A stretch of 64,000 nt of DNA from Rhodococcus sp. KRD162 (GTDB lineage: Bacteria; Actinomycetota; Actinomycetes; Mycobacteriales; Mycobacteriaceae): assembly GCF_017168335.1 (NCBI RefSeq), contig NZ_JABFAU010000001.1, positions 124,001 to 188,000 on the forward strand. The letters are read 5' to 3'. The position numbers and the translations under genes were made by a program. The notes beneath the pieces were generated by a model that had not been told where the DNA came from, did no database searches, and saw only the letters and a program-made list of their open reading frames with translations. Numbering within the stretch: position 1 is the first letter of the stretch; every line of letters starts with the position of its first letter. This document shows positions 44,447 to 51,913 of the stretch, piece after piece.

Positions 44447-45835
44447 GTGCTCAGGATGCGGTGGCAGCACCGGGTGGGTGTCGTGACGCCCAGGGTCGCC
44501 TCGGGCTACCGGGCCGGTCTCCGCGCGTCCACCACCGCGGCGGCATCGGCCGACTACGTCACCGACATCTCCTATACCGAGTACGGCTCCGCGGCCTGCA
44601 CCCTCGGGGTGGCGACGGACAACACCGTGTTTCTCGCCCCTGCATTCACCGTCGACGGCGTCGCAGTGTTGCGCTCATCGGATTTCGGTGAATCCTGGCG
44701 CGCATCGGTTCCGCAGGGCGCGCAGAACAGTCGCCATCGGTCGTACCTGTATTTCGACGACGTCGACGACCGGCTGTTCGTCAATGCAGGAAGATTCGAC
44801 GCGGTACCGCCACACCCGCTCCGAACAGGCTTCACTCTCGGAGTCAGCGACGACCGCGGTGAAACCTGGCGTACCAGAACAGTTGCATCGAAGGCCAGGA
44901 TGGCCGCGAAGATATTCGCCGGTCCGCGACGGTCGAGCCCGGGCCGGGTCACCTACCTGTCGGCTCCGACCCCGTTCGCGGTACGCGTGCGGCCCTTCGT
45001 CAACGTCACCCGACAGGTGATCTGGCGTTCCTTCGACGGCGGTGTGAAGTGGGAGATGGCCGGCGGGTTCGACATCGATCCGAAGAACATTCCCGGGCTA
45101 CCGAGTCGGGAGTACGTCGCATTCGGCAAGGGCGTCGTCGGTCCCGACGGCACGGTGTACATCGGCGGCCGCTACGGTCGGCGATTCGCCGTGGCGGTCA
45201 GCCGCGACGAGGGCCTGCACTGGGATGTGCGGATGGTGCCGGGTTCTGCGCTGGCGAAGTACCACAATCCACTGCATTTTCTGCTGAGCGGTTCACGCTA
45301 TCTGTTGCCCGAGTCGACGGCCGTCGACGACGACGGAAATGTCTACGTGGTGTGGCCGGACCGCGACGGATTGCTCCACGCTGCATGGTCCGGCGACGGG
45401 GCGGTGAGTTGGTCGAGACCGGTGGTGGTCTCGGCCCCCGGAGTTCGCGACGCCCGCTTCGGGGCTATCACCGCCACGGGGTCCGGGCGGATCGGTATCG
45501 CCTATTACGGACGCGAGAAGGGGCGTGCGTTCCACGGGTTCATCGCCCAGTGCCGCGACTTCGGCACCGAAGGGCCGGTGTTCGTCGGCGGTAGGTACAA
45601 CGAACTCGATGCGCCGCTGTTTCCCCACGGCTTCTGTAGTGACGTCCGCGACGTTCTACTGGGTCGCTCGCTCAACGAGCTCGTTCGAGTTCACTTCGCC
45701 CCCACCGGCGACCTTCTGACCGGGGCGGCGATGCAGATGCGCGGGCGGAATCGGCAGCGCCCCTGGGCACCGCGCTCGCGGCGCACCGAGAGGCAGGCAG
45801 TACTGGGGCGGCTGGGCCGGGCAGTCGACGCGTGA
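44447..45835 (+). CDS. Asp-box (BNR) beta-propeller protein, sialidase-like
   Basis: A roughly 460-residue protein with five Asp-box-like motifs S-x-D-x-G-x-x-W: SSDFGESW, SDDRGETW, SFDGGVKW, SRDEGLHW and the weaker SGDGAVSW. This implies a six-bladed propeller of the sialidase/BNR type. The sialidase arginine triad is not evident, so enzyme activity is uncertain. There is no clear signal peptide. The start is doubtful: GTG 44447 and ATG 44456 are both in frame, and an 18-codon ORF from ATG 44430 (encoding CSGCGG) overlaps in another frame. The gene ends just before a strong terminator. Confidence 0.65.
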   Translation: MLRMRWQHRVGVVTPRVASGYRAGLRASTTAAASADYVTDISYTEYGSAACTLGVATDNTVFLAPAFTVDGVAVLRSSDFGESWRASVPQGAQNSRHRSYLYFDDVDDRLFVNAGRFDAVPPHPLRTGFTLGVSDDRGETWRTRTVASKARMAAKIFAGPRRSSPGRVTYLSAPTPFAVRVRPFVNVTRQVIWRSFDGGVKWEMAGGFDIDPKNIPGLPSREYVAFGKGVVGPDGTVYIGGRYGRRFAVAVSRDEGLHWDVRMVPGSALAKYHNPLHFLLSGSRYLLPESTAVDDDGNVYVVWPDRDGLLHAAWSGDGAVSWSRPVVVSAPGVRDARFGAITATGSGRIGIAYYGREKGRAFHGFIAQCRDFGTEGPVFVGGRYNELDAPLFPHGFCSDVRDVLLGRSLNELVRVHFAPTGDLLTGAAMQMRGRNRQRPWAPRSRRTERQAVLGRLGRAVDA

Positions 45836-45839
45836 ACAG

Positions 45840-45878
45840 CCGAAAGGCCCGGCAGCGCTCTGCTGCCGGGCCTTTCGG
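45840..45878. terminator. Strong bidirectional terminator hairpin
   Basis: A perfect 17-bp GC-rich stem (arms 45840-45856 and 45862-45878) with a 5-base loop GCTCT begins 4 bp after the propeller gene stop and ends 19 bp before the stop of the convergent secreted-protein gene. Each arm carries a GAAAGG/CCTTTC edge, so transcripts from either side would end in a short pyrimidine run. Confidence 0.88.
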
Positions 45879-45897
45879 AGCGTGCTGTGCGGTCGCG

Positions 45898-46719
45898 TCA
45901 GGCGACGTTGATCATTCCGACGGTGGGGAAGAAGAAGCAACTCTTGGCGGTTCCGTCGAGTCCCGTGTGGTTCACGGTGCCGAACACCGCGGCCAGGACG
46001 GTTCCCGATCCGGTTTCGACGGGCACCGCGCGGGCCCCTGCGGCGGGCAGCGAATCGATCGCGCCGATGACGAACGGCCGGACGATCTCTTTCGCAGCGT
46101 CGGGGACGCCCGAGTTGGTCAGGATCGAATCGGCGAGAGTGGTTGCCAGGCCGCCGAAGTCGGCGAATCCGCCCTGCAGCGTGTTGACGTTGAACCATGC
46201 AACCTGCATGCCGGTCTTGTCGGCCGAGTCGTTGACGATGCCAGCCGGGACGAAGGCGAACATCGTCTCGCCCTTGTCGACGGCGTCGAGTTCGGGAATG
46301 GTGATCGACGGCAGGCCGGGAAGCGTGGGGATCGCAGGCACGCTCAGCTGTGGCCACGGGCCTGCTGCTCCGCCCGCGACACCCGGAACGATGCCGAGGG
46401 GTGATCCCGGTGTCGCGGCGCAGTTGATGGCTGCCGTCGGGTAGAAGAACGGAGTGATACCGAAGTCGGTCAGCGCCTTGTTGGCAGCGTCGAGCGCCGC
46501 GAACGGATCGGCGTTCGCCTCCTCTGCGACCGGGGTACGCGAGTCGGCGATTGCCGTCGCGGCCGCAAGGGACGCTCCGCCCTGGCCCTGCAGTGCGGCG
46601 ATCGCCTGAGCGAGCGGATCGGCCGGTGCCGGATCTGCCGCCGCAGTGGCGGGAACTGCGAGCAATGCCGCGCAGGAGAGCGCGACTGCGCCCGCCAAAC
46701 GGCTGAGGCGTCGAGACAT
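45898..46719 (-). CDS. Secreted protein of unknown function, paralogue A
   Basis: A 273-residue protein with a clear Sec signal peptide (MSRRLSRLAGAVALSCAALL...ATAAADP). Its mature part has two conserved-looking cysteines, in FFYPTAAINCAATPG and near the end in SCFFFPTVGMINVA. The product of the gene at 48550 has F-x-YPT...C and SCTFLPTIGTVYV at matching places, so the two are paralogues. The family appears to be a Corynebacteriales secreted group that I cannot name. The cysteines probably form a disulfide. The upstream 108 bp carry its promoter, and a strong terminator follows. Confidence 0.75.
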   Translation of the reverse strand: MSRRLSRLAGAVALSCAALLAVPATAAADPAPADPLAQAIAALQGQGGASLAAATAIADSRTPVAEEANADPFAALDAANKALTDFGITPFFYPTAAINCAATPGSPLGIVPGVAGGAAGPWPQLSVPAIPTLPGLPSITIPELDAVDKGETMFAFVPAGIVNDSADKTGMQVAWFNVNTLQGGFADFGGLATTLADSILTNSGVPDAAKEIVRPFVIGAIDSLPAAGARAVPVETGSGTVLAAVFGTVNHTGLDGTAKSCFFFPTVGMINVA

Positions 46720-46827
46720 GTGTGACTCCTGTGACTGATGTGGCCTATGGTGTGTGTGCGCTGATATCACCACACATCATCTGGGCCTCACAAGTTCTGT
46801 TCTATTCCGTTGTTCAATCGAGACGGT

Positions 46828-47406
46828 TCACCCCACGTCGATTCCGAAATCGCGCACGATCCCCTCCAGGCCCGAGGCATAACCCTGCCCGATGGCGCGG
46901 AACTTCCACTCGGCTCCGCGGCGGTACAGCTCGCCGAACACCATGGCCGTCTCGGTGGAGGCATCCTCGCTCAGGTCGAAGCGCGCCAGCTCGCGGCCGT
47001 CGGACTTGTCGACCACGCGGATGAAGGCATTGACGACCTGGCCGAAGTTCTGGCCCAGGGCATCGGCATTGTGAATCGACACCGGGAAGACGATGGAGTC
47101 GACGTCGGGAGTGAGGGCAGTCAGGTCGACGTCGATGCTCTCGTCGTCGCCTTCGCCTTCGCCGGTCCGGTTGTCGCCGGTGTGCTCGATGGCACCGTCG
47201 GGGGAGCGCAGGTTGTTGTAGAAGACGAAGTAGAGGTCGCTCAGCGCCTTCCTCGAGGTGCCGAGGCCGATCGCGCTGGCGTCGAGGTCGAAGTCGCCGC
47301 CGGTGGTGGCGCGCACGTCCCAGCCCAGTCCGACGGAGACGGCGGTCAGGTTCGGTGCTTCCTTCGTCAGTGAGACATTGCCGCCCTTGGCGAGAGTTAC
47401 GCCCAT
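46828..47406 (-). CDS. TerD family protein
   Basis: A 192-residue TerD-domain protein: [55 protein letters not shown] and [18 protein letters not shown]. Acidic clusters FDLDAS and DDESIDVDL are the calcium-binding sites known in TerD structures. TerD proteins are linked to tellurite and envelope stress and to phage defence associations; here only a single ter gene is present. The start at 47406 (MGV) is preferred over 47412 (MDMGV) since GGAG stands nine bases before it and MGV is the family start. Confidence 0.92.
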   Translation of the reverse strand: MGVTLAKGGNVSLTKEAPNLTAVSVGLGWDVRATTGGDFDLDASAIGLGTSRKALSDLYFVFYNNLRSPDGAIEHTGDNRTGEGEGDDESIDVDLTALTPDVDSIVFPVSIHNADALGQNFGQVVNAFIRVVDKSDGRELARFDLSEDASTETAMVFGELYRRGAEWKFRAIGQGYASGLEGIVRDFGIDVG

Positions 47407-47634
47407 GTCCATCCACTCCTTTGCGTGTTCGTCCGTGCATCAGTGTTCCCCACCTTATTCATGCTCACCTTCGCGGTGCCCGAGTTGCCGATGTGGACCA
47501 CGGGGGAACTGTGTGTGGTGTGAGCAGTGGGGCTGGCGGTACCGATGGGATTGTGGTGGGATACGACAAAAGATCACAAGTTAGCAGTGGTGGTGCAGTT
47601 CTGTGGGTAGGCGCGCCGCGGCGATCGAGCAACA

Positions 47635-48384
47635 ATGGAGATTTCTGTGCAGGTTTCGCGACGTGAACTGTTCAAGTACGCCGCTGCAGGGTCCGCCGCC
47701 GCTGTGGGATTGGTGGCCTTGGGGACGACCACCGCACACGCCGAGGCGGGGCTGGGGACTCTCGTCGACTACTCGGGCGGGGTGCCGTCGGCGTCGGCGA
47801 TCAAGGCGGCAGGCCATCTCGGGGCCGTTCGCTACGTCTCCGATCGTCGGCCCGATGCCAAGTGGATGATCGGCAAGCCGATGCTCAAGAACGAAGCCGA
47901 TGCGCTGACCTCCGCTGGGCTCGAGGTGGTCTCGAACTACCAGTTCGGCAAGGGGGCGACCTCCGATTGGCGCGGGGGCTACGCGGCGGGCGTCAAGCAT
48001 GCCGAGCGCGGACTCGAACTGCACCTGGCTGCCGGCGGTCCCACGGACCGTCCGATCTACGTCTCGATCGACGACAATCCCACGGCAGTGGAGTTCGCGA
48101 CTGCGATCGCGCCGTACCTGGTGGGGTGGCAGTCGGTGATCGGGGCCGAGAACACCGGAATCTATGCCAATTCACCGACTATCGAATTGGCCTCGGTGGC
48201 AGGTCTCGGCCAATGGTTTTGGCAGCACAATTGGGGGACACCGAAGGGCTTCGTTCATCCGGCCGCTCATATTCACCAGATCCGTATAGACAAGGATTTC
48301 GTCGGCGGAGTCACGGTCGATATCAATAATGTGCTGAAGGAAGATTACGGGCAGTGGTCCAAATCCACCGCCGAGGTCCTCTGA
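47635..48384 (+). CDS. Tat-exported DUF1906 (glycoside hydrolase-like) protein
   Basis: A 249-residue protein with a twin-arginine signal (VSRRELFKYAAAGSAAAVGLVALG, cleavage near AHA-EAG). A DUF1906/Rv2525c-like TIM-barrel domain follows: GTLVDYSGGVPSASAIKAAGHLGAVRYVS, YVSIDDNP and QHNWGTPKGFVHPAAHIHQIRID. Family members resemble lysozyme-type glycoside hydrolases; Rv2525c affects mycobacterial cell-wall phenotypes. The substrate is unknown. ATG 47635 and GTG 47647 (GGAG seven bases before) both keep the Tat motif; the second is plausible. The 228 bp before it show no gene. It ends before a long palindrome shared with the convergent secreted-protein gene. Confidence 0.87.
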   Translation: MEISVQVSRRELFKYAAAGSAAAVGLVALGTTTAHAEAGLGTLVDYSGGVPSASAIKAAGHLGAVRYVSDRRPDAKWMIGKPMLKNEADALTSAGLEVVSNYQFGKGATSDWRGGYAAGVKHAERGLELHLAAGGPTDRPIYVSIDDNPTAVEFATAIAPYLVGWQSVIGAENTGIYANSPTIELASVAGLGQWFWQHNWGTPKGFVHPAAHIHQIRIDKDFVGGVTVDINNVLKEDYGQWSKSTAEVL

Positions 48385-48472
48385 ATTGCATCGATGTAAT
48401 TCATCGGTTCGATAGGCGGCAGCGCGACGTTCATCGCCCGTCGATGTGCCGCATTTCCGGTCTCGAAACCAA

Positions 48473-48532
48473 TTCGAATGCAGTTCGCCCCCGCCGCTTC
48501 GATCGAAGCTGCGGGGGCGAACTGCATTCGAA
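48473..48532. terminator. Long perfect palindrome between convergent genes
   Basis: A perfect 22-bp inverted repeat (arms 48473-48494 and 48511-48532). Its 16-base centre contains a further perfect palindrome CTTCGATCGAAG. It lies 88 bp after the DUF1906 gene and 17 bp before the stop of the convergent secreted-protein gene. It probably terminates the latter, perhaps both. No other copy was found in the window. Confidence 0.75.
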
Positions 48533-48549
48533 GCACGATCGAGCAGGAG

Positions 48550-49416
48550 CTACGGAACGTAGACCGTGCCGATGGTGGGGAGGAAGGTGCAGCTGCGAGG
48601 TGCCGCAGACGGATCCTCTTTCGACTGTGTGGTGAGCGAACCGGAAATGACCGACAGCACACGTCCGGGGCCGGTATCGGCGATGGCAGACAGCGTGGCC
48701 GGGCCGTCGGTGTTGATCATCGCTGCGCCGGTCAGGTCCTGGGTTCCCGAGCGGCGGTTGTCGATGTTGAGCCAGGTGACGGTCAGCGGTGCGGGCTGCT
48801 CGGCGGCGATGGGAGCGGTTCCCAGCGCAGTGAAGACGAAGCCCGCCTGACCCGCGGCCGGTCCGGGCGGAGGCAGTGTGGCCGGGCCCGGAACTGCAAG
48901 AGCGGTCCCGACCGAATCGGCGGTGTCCGAGATGCATCCCTTGCCGAGCGTGGGGTAGAGGAACTGAGCGATGACCGGGCCGTCGGTGGGCAGATCGGGT
49001 CCACCACCACCGGATCCGTCGAGGAACGTGATGACCGACTCGAGCAGCGACTTGACCTGCTCCGGTAGCTGCGCGGCCGCGAGCAGGGCGCGGGCCTGGC
49101 CCAGCAGATCTGCGGCCGGAGCGGCTCCGACGTCGGCAGGACCGGCTGCGGCTCCGACGATCGCGGGGGCGAACGAGGCCAGTGCTTCCACATCGCGAAG
49201 GTCGGGCAACGGCTCGCCTGGTGCGGGAAAGAACTGAGCGATCAGTTCGCCGGGATCGGCCGGTGCGGGAAGATCAGCGGGTGCCATGGGCACCAGTGGC
49301 TGCGCGGATGCGCTGGTCGGTACGACGAGTGCGGCGGCTGCAGCTACGGCGAATGCCGTCACGACGCGACGCGTTCCGCGAGTACGAAGCACGGTAATAA
49401 TCCCCATTCTGATCAT
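48550..49416 (-). CDS. Secreted protein of unknown function, paralogue B
   Basis: A 288-residue protein with a signal peptide (VVTAFAVAAAAALVVPTSASAQP). A Pro/Ala-rich stretch with a possible coiled segment follows, then a domain carrying FLYPTLGKGCISD and, at the end, RSCTFLPTIGTVYVP. Both cysteine-containing blocks match the product of the gene at 45898. ATG 49416 (MIRMGII) and ATG 49407 are both possible starts. A four-glycine run after FLDGS separates the Pro/Ala-rich part from the cysteine domain. Function is unknown; surface or periplasmic location is inferred from the signal. Confidence 0.75.
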   Translation of the reverse strand: MIRMGIITVLRTRGTRRVVTAFAVAAAAALVVPTSASAQPLVPMAPADLPAPADPGELIAQFFPAPGEPLPDLRDVEALASFAPAIVGAAAGPADVGAAPAADLLGQARALLAAAQLPEQVKSLLESVITFLDGSGGGGPDLPTDGPVIAQFLYPTLGKGCISDTADSVGTALAVPGPATLPPPGPAAGQAGFVFTALGTAPIAAEQPAPLTVTWLNIDNRRSGTQDLTGAAMINTDGPATLSAIADTGPGRVLSVISGSLTTQSKEDPSAAPRSCTFLPTIGTVYVP

Positions 49417-49709
49417 GACGCGGGCCCCCGGCGACAGCCGGTGCTCGAGGGGTCACTCTATGTAGCGCAATCCCCGATGTACAGCCGTTGCCGTCGAACC
49501 CTCCCCGTCGCATCTATGCCAGGGCAGTCTATGTGTTCTCCGGTACGAAATCTCCGCAGAGTCCACACGATAGCGTGTTACTGGAGTTGCCAGTGTTAAA
49601 GGTGATGTAAATGTTACTCGGGTGCCTATGCGGTTAGGGAAGGAAAGAGGCGACCTATAAGCTCAGCGATCGATATACGGCATCGATACCGAACGGAACC
49701 GCACGCACA
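49417..49709. promoter_or_regulatory. Divergent promoter region before pimE
   Basis: These 293 bp lie between the divergent secreted-protein gene and pimE and hold no convincing gene. The right half (about 49570-49620) is AT-rich and carries ACTGG-AGTTG-CCAGT (49580-49594) and repeated GTTA-type segments (TGTTAC, TGTTAAA, TGTAAATGTTAC). This is a likely site of promoters and of a repeated-motif regulator, which I cannot name. Confidence 0.4.
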
Positions 49710-50930
49710 GTGAACCGACTTGTTCGGCTGGCCCCCGTTCTCCTGGCAATCTCGGTGATCAGCCGATTCGTCTGGGCGTTCGTGACACCCAACGGTATGA
49801 ATCTCGTCGATCTTCACGTCTACGTCGAGGGTTCGGCCGCGCTGCTCGGCGACAATTTGTACGACTACACCTACTCGGTGCAGACCCCGGACTTCCCGCT
49901 TCCGTTCACCTACCCCCCGTTCGCGGCGCTGGTGTTCTTCCCGCTGCACTATCTGCCGTTCACCGTGGTCGGCATCGTCTGGCAGGCGGCGACGATGGCC
50001 GCACTGTTCGCCGTGGTGCGGCTGGCGCTGTCGATGGTTCTGGGCGACGAGCGCAGCGCCGAACCTCGTTGGGTTCGTATCGCGATGGCCTGGACCGCGC
50101 TCGGGCTGTGGTCCGAACCCGTCCGTACGACGCTCGACTACGGCCAGGTCAACGTATTTCTGGTACTGCTGGCGATCCTTGCTGTGCGCAGCTCCCGGTG
50201 GTGGGTGGCAGGCGGACTCGTCGGCTTCGCTGCAGGAATCAAGCTGACTCCGGCCATCACCGGCCTGTACTTTCTGGCGACTCGGCGATGGAAGGCCGCA
50301 GCGTTCTCGGCCGTGGCCTTCGCAGTCACGGTCGCAGTCAGCTACGCGGCACTGGGGCAACAGGCAGCCACCTACTTCACGACGTTGCTCGGAGATGCCG
50401 ATCGCATCGGCCCCGTCGGCTCGGTCTGGAATCAGTCACTGCGCGGGGCGCTGAGCAGGATCGTCGGCTCCGATGTGGGCCAGGGGCCGTTGTGGATGGC
50501 CGCCGCCCTGATCGCGACGGTTCTCGCGATCGCGGCCTGGCGCGGCATCGATCGCAGCGACTACCTCGGCACCCTGATCATCGTCCAACTCCTCGGCCTA
50601 CTGATTTCGCCGATCTCGTGGTCGCACCACTGGATCTGGGTGATCCCGATGGTGATCTGGCTGATGCACGGGCCGCTCCGCGCGGTCGCCGGGGCGAGAA
50701 TCGTCGCCGGCTACTGGCTGGTGACCGTCACAGTGGGCGTGCCGTGGCTGCTGAGCTTCTTCCAGGAATCGATCTGGACCATCCCGCGTCCCGCATTCGA
50801 GGCGTGGGCAGGGGCCGTCGACGTGATCGGATCGGCGCTGTTCCTCGGCTGGGTGGCCTATGCCGGTCGCGTCAGCGCTCCTCGACCAGAGCATCGATCC
50901 GACGTGCCATATCGACGTCCTTCCGAGTGA
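49710..50930 (+). CDS. pimE: Polyprenol-phosphate-mannose-dependent mannosyltransferase, GT87
   Basis: A 406-residue GT-C glycosyltransferase with about ten helices. The first periplasmic loop carries the catalytic Asp in NLVDLHVYVEG, with LYDYTYSVQTPDFPLPFTYPPFAAL following, typical of GT87/DUF2029. Synteny with phhB and mutT2 (Rv1159-Rv1159A-Rv1160) identifies it as PimE, which adds the fifth mannose to phosphatidylinositol mannosides at the outer face of the membrane. Start GTG 49710. The last 59 bp overlap the convergent phhB gene. Confidence 0.87.
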   Translation: MNRLVRLAPVLLAISVISRFVWAFVTPNGMNLVDLHVYVEGSAALLGDNLYDYTYSVQTPDFPLPFTYPPFAALVFFPLHYLPFTVVGIVWQAATMAALFAVVRLALSMVLGDERSAEPRWVRIAMAWTALGLWSEPVRTTLDYGQVNVFLVLLAILAVRSSRWWVAGGLVGFAAGIKLTPAITGLYFLATRRWKAAAFSAVAFAVTVAVSYAALGQQAATYFTTLLGDADRIGPVGSVWNQSLRGALSRIVGSDVGQGPLWMAAALIATVLAIAAWRGIDRSDYLGTLIIVQLLGLLISPISWSHHWIWVIPMVIWLMHGPLRAVAGARIVAGYWLVTVTVGVPWLLSFFQESIWTIPRPAFEAWAGAVDVIGSALFLGWVAYAGRVSAPRPEHRSDVPYRRPSE

Positions 50931-51156
50931 GGCCACCGGCAGAGTGGGTCGAGAGCACGAACGTCACCGACCGCCATCTGATGTCGATGTCGGGGTGGTG
51001 GTCCGCTTCCTCTGCGGCATCGGCCACCTGATTCACCGTTTCGATCGCCGCTCGGAACGACGCGAGTTCGACGGTTCGTGTCAACGATTTCTGCGCTACC
51101 GTCCAGTCGGTGAGCTGGGCGTCCTGAATGTCGCGGTCGGTCAGCAATGCGGTCAT
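50872..51156 (-). CDS. phhB: 4a-hydroxytetrahydrobiopterin (pterin carbinolamine) dehydratase
   Basis: A 94-residue protein with the family core EEADHHPDIDIRWRSVTFVLSTHSAGGLTRKDVDMARRID. The His-His pair and the TxxxGGLTxxD segment form the active site. It dehydrates 4a-hydroxytetrahydropterin, and in bacteria without an obvious aromatic hydroxylase partner the role is uncertain. The ATG at 51156 is preferred over longer low-quality readings. It is divergent from mutT2 with only 14 bp between starts, and overlaps pimE at its 3' end. Confidence 0.92.
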   Translation of the reverse strand: MTALLTDRDIQDAQLTDWTVAQKSLTRTVELASFRAAIETVNQVADAAEEADHHPDIDIRWRSVTFVLSTHSAGGLTRKDVDMARRIDALVEER

Positions 51157-51170
51157 AGAAGGATGGTGAC

Positions 51171-51596
51171 ATGTCCGGTACCCCCACGGCGGTGGTTGTC
51201 GCAGCCGCGTTGACCGAGGACGGCATGGTGCTGCTCGCGCAGCGAGCTCGTCCTGTGGAGCTGGCGGGACGCTGGGAGCTACCTGGGGGAAAAGTGGAAC
51301 CGGGGGAGTCCGAGCAGGCAGCGCTGGCACGTGAGCTGCGTGAAGAGCTGGGCGTCGAGTGTTCGATCGGAGCGGCACTTCGCGGCGATGCCGACCTACC
51401 CGGCGGGCTGGTGCTGCGCGCCTACCGCGCTGAATTGATCTCGGGAACTCCTGCAGCGCTGGAACATTCGGCTCTTCGGTGGGTGGATGCGGAGGCGTTG
51501 GCCAGAATGGATCTGGTCGACGCGGACCGGTTGTGGATACCTGAACTGCGGGAAATTCTGCTCACTTCGCCCGGGCGGCCTTCAGGCCTTTCTTGA
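51171..51596 (+). CDS. mutT2: Nudix pyrophosphohydrolase, MutT2-like
   Basis: A 141-residue protein with an intact Nudix box G-x5-E-x7-REUxEExGU (GKVEPGESEQAALARELREELGVE, about residues 39-62). It follows the short N-terminal strand VVVAAALTEDGMVLLAQRA, with GRWELPGGK just before the box. MutT2 in mycobacteria hydrolyses dCTP and 5-methyl-dCTP, or 8-oxo-dGTP; the substrate here is inferred from synteny. The ATG is 14 bp from the divergent phhB start. The last 35 bases overlap the small basic gene on the other strand. Confidence 0.9.
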   Translation: MSGTPTAVVVAAALTEDGMVLLAQRARPVELAGRWELPGGKVEPGESEQAALARELREELGVECSIGAALRGDADLPGGLVLRAYRAELISGTPAALEHSALRWVDAEALARMDLVDADRLWIPELREILLTSPGRPSGLS

Positions 51597-51738
51597 GTTC
51601 CTTCTTGGTGGCACCTGCCGATTCGAGCTTCTTCATTCGCATGATGACCACCGGACACTTGATGCAGCGAACCTTTTTACGACAGCATTTTTTCTTGGGC
51701 TTCATTCCCGAGACATCTTTGGCCTTTACCTTGCCCAT
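51562..51738 (-). CDS. Small basic cysteine-containing protein
   Basis: A 58-residue protein, MGKVKAKDVSGMKPKKKCCRKK..., with about one third Lys/Arg and four cysteines in the pattern CC-x5-C-x2-C, a possible metal site. Codons end in G or C at a coding-like rate and the frame starts at an ATG 176 bp before typA, divergent from it. The next in-frame ATG would add three residues. I recall no named family. A nucleic-acid-binding role is suggested only by charge and cysteine pattern. Convergent overlap with mutT2 is 35 bp. Confidence 0.55.
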   Translation of the reverse strand: MGKVKAKDVSGMKPKKKCCRKKVRCIKCPVVIMRMKKLESAGATKKELKKGLKAARAK

Positions 51739-51822
51739 GAGCACCAAGACTAATGGGTGGCGCAGGTCACAGACCTGAGGGTGGCGCGGGACACCGTCGG
51801 ACTACGGGTAAACTCGATCAGT

Positions 51823-51873
51823 CGCGAGAACCTCGCGGTGCAGCGCGCTTCTCTAGCGACATAAGCCCGCTAG
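51823..51873 (+). promoter_or_regulatory. Structured leader of typA
   Basis: Two hairpins lie between the typA promoter region and its start: CGCGAG-AAC-CTCGCG (51823-51837) and CTAGCG...CGCTAG (51853-51858/51868-51873). A candidate minus-ten TAAACT is seen at 51808-51813. The leader could influence translation or stability; no known RNA family is recognised. Confidence 0.35.
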
Positions 51874-51913
51874 CGAACAAGAGCCCGCATTCGACTCCAG
51901 GAGAATTTTTCGC

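Noticed and set aside
46828-47406. A tellurite-resistance or phage-defence ter cluster
   Set aside because: Only one TerD-domain gene is present, with no TerB, TerC, TerZ or associated enzymes nearby.
49570-49620. A response-regulator (MtrA-like) box array upstream of pimE
   Set aside because: GTTA/GTAA repeats are present, but spacing is irregular and I cannot match a specific consensus with confidence.
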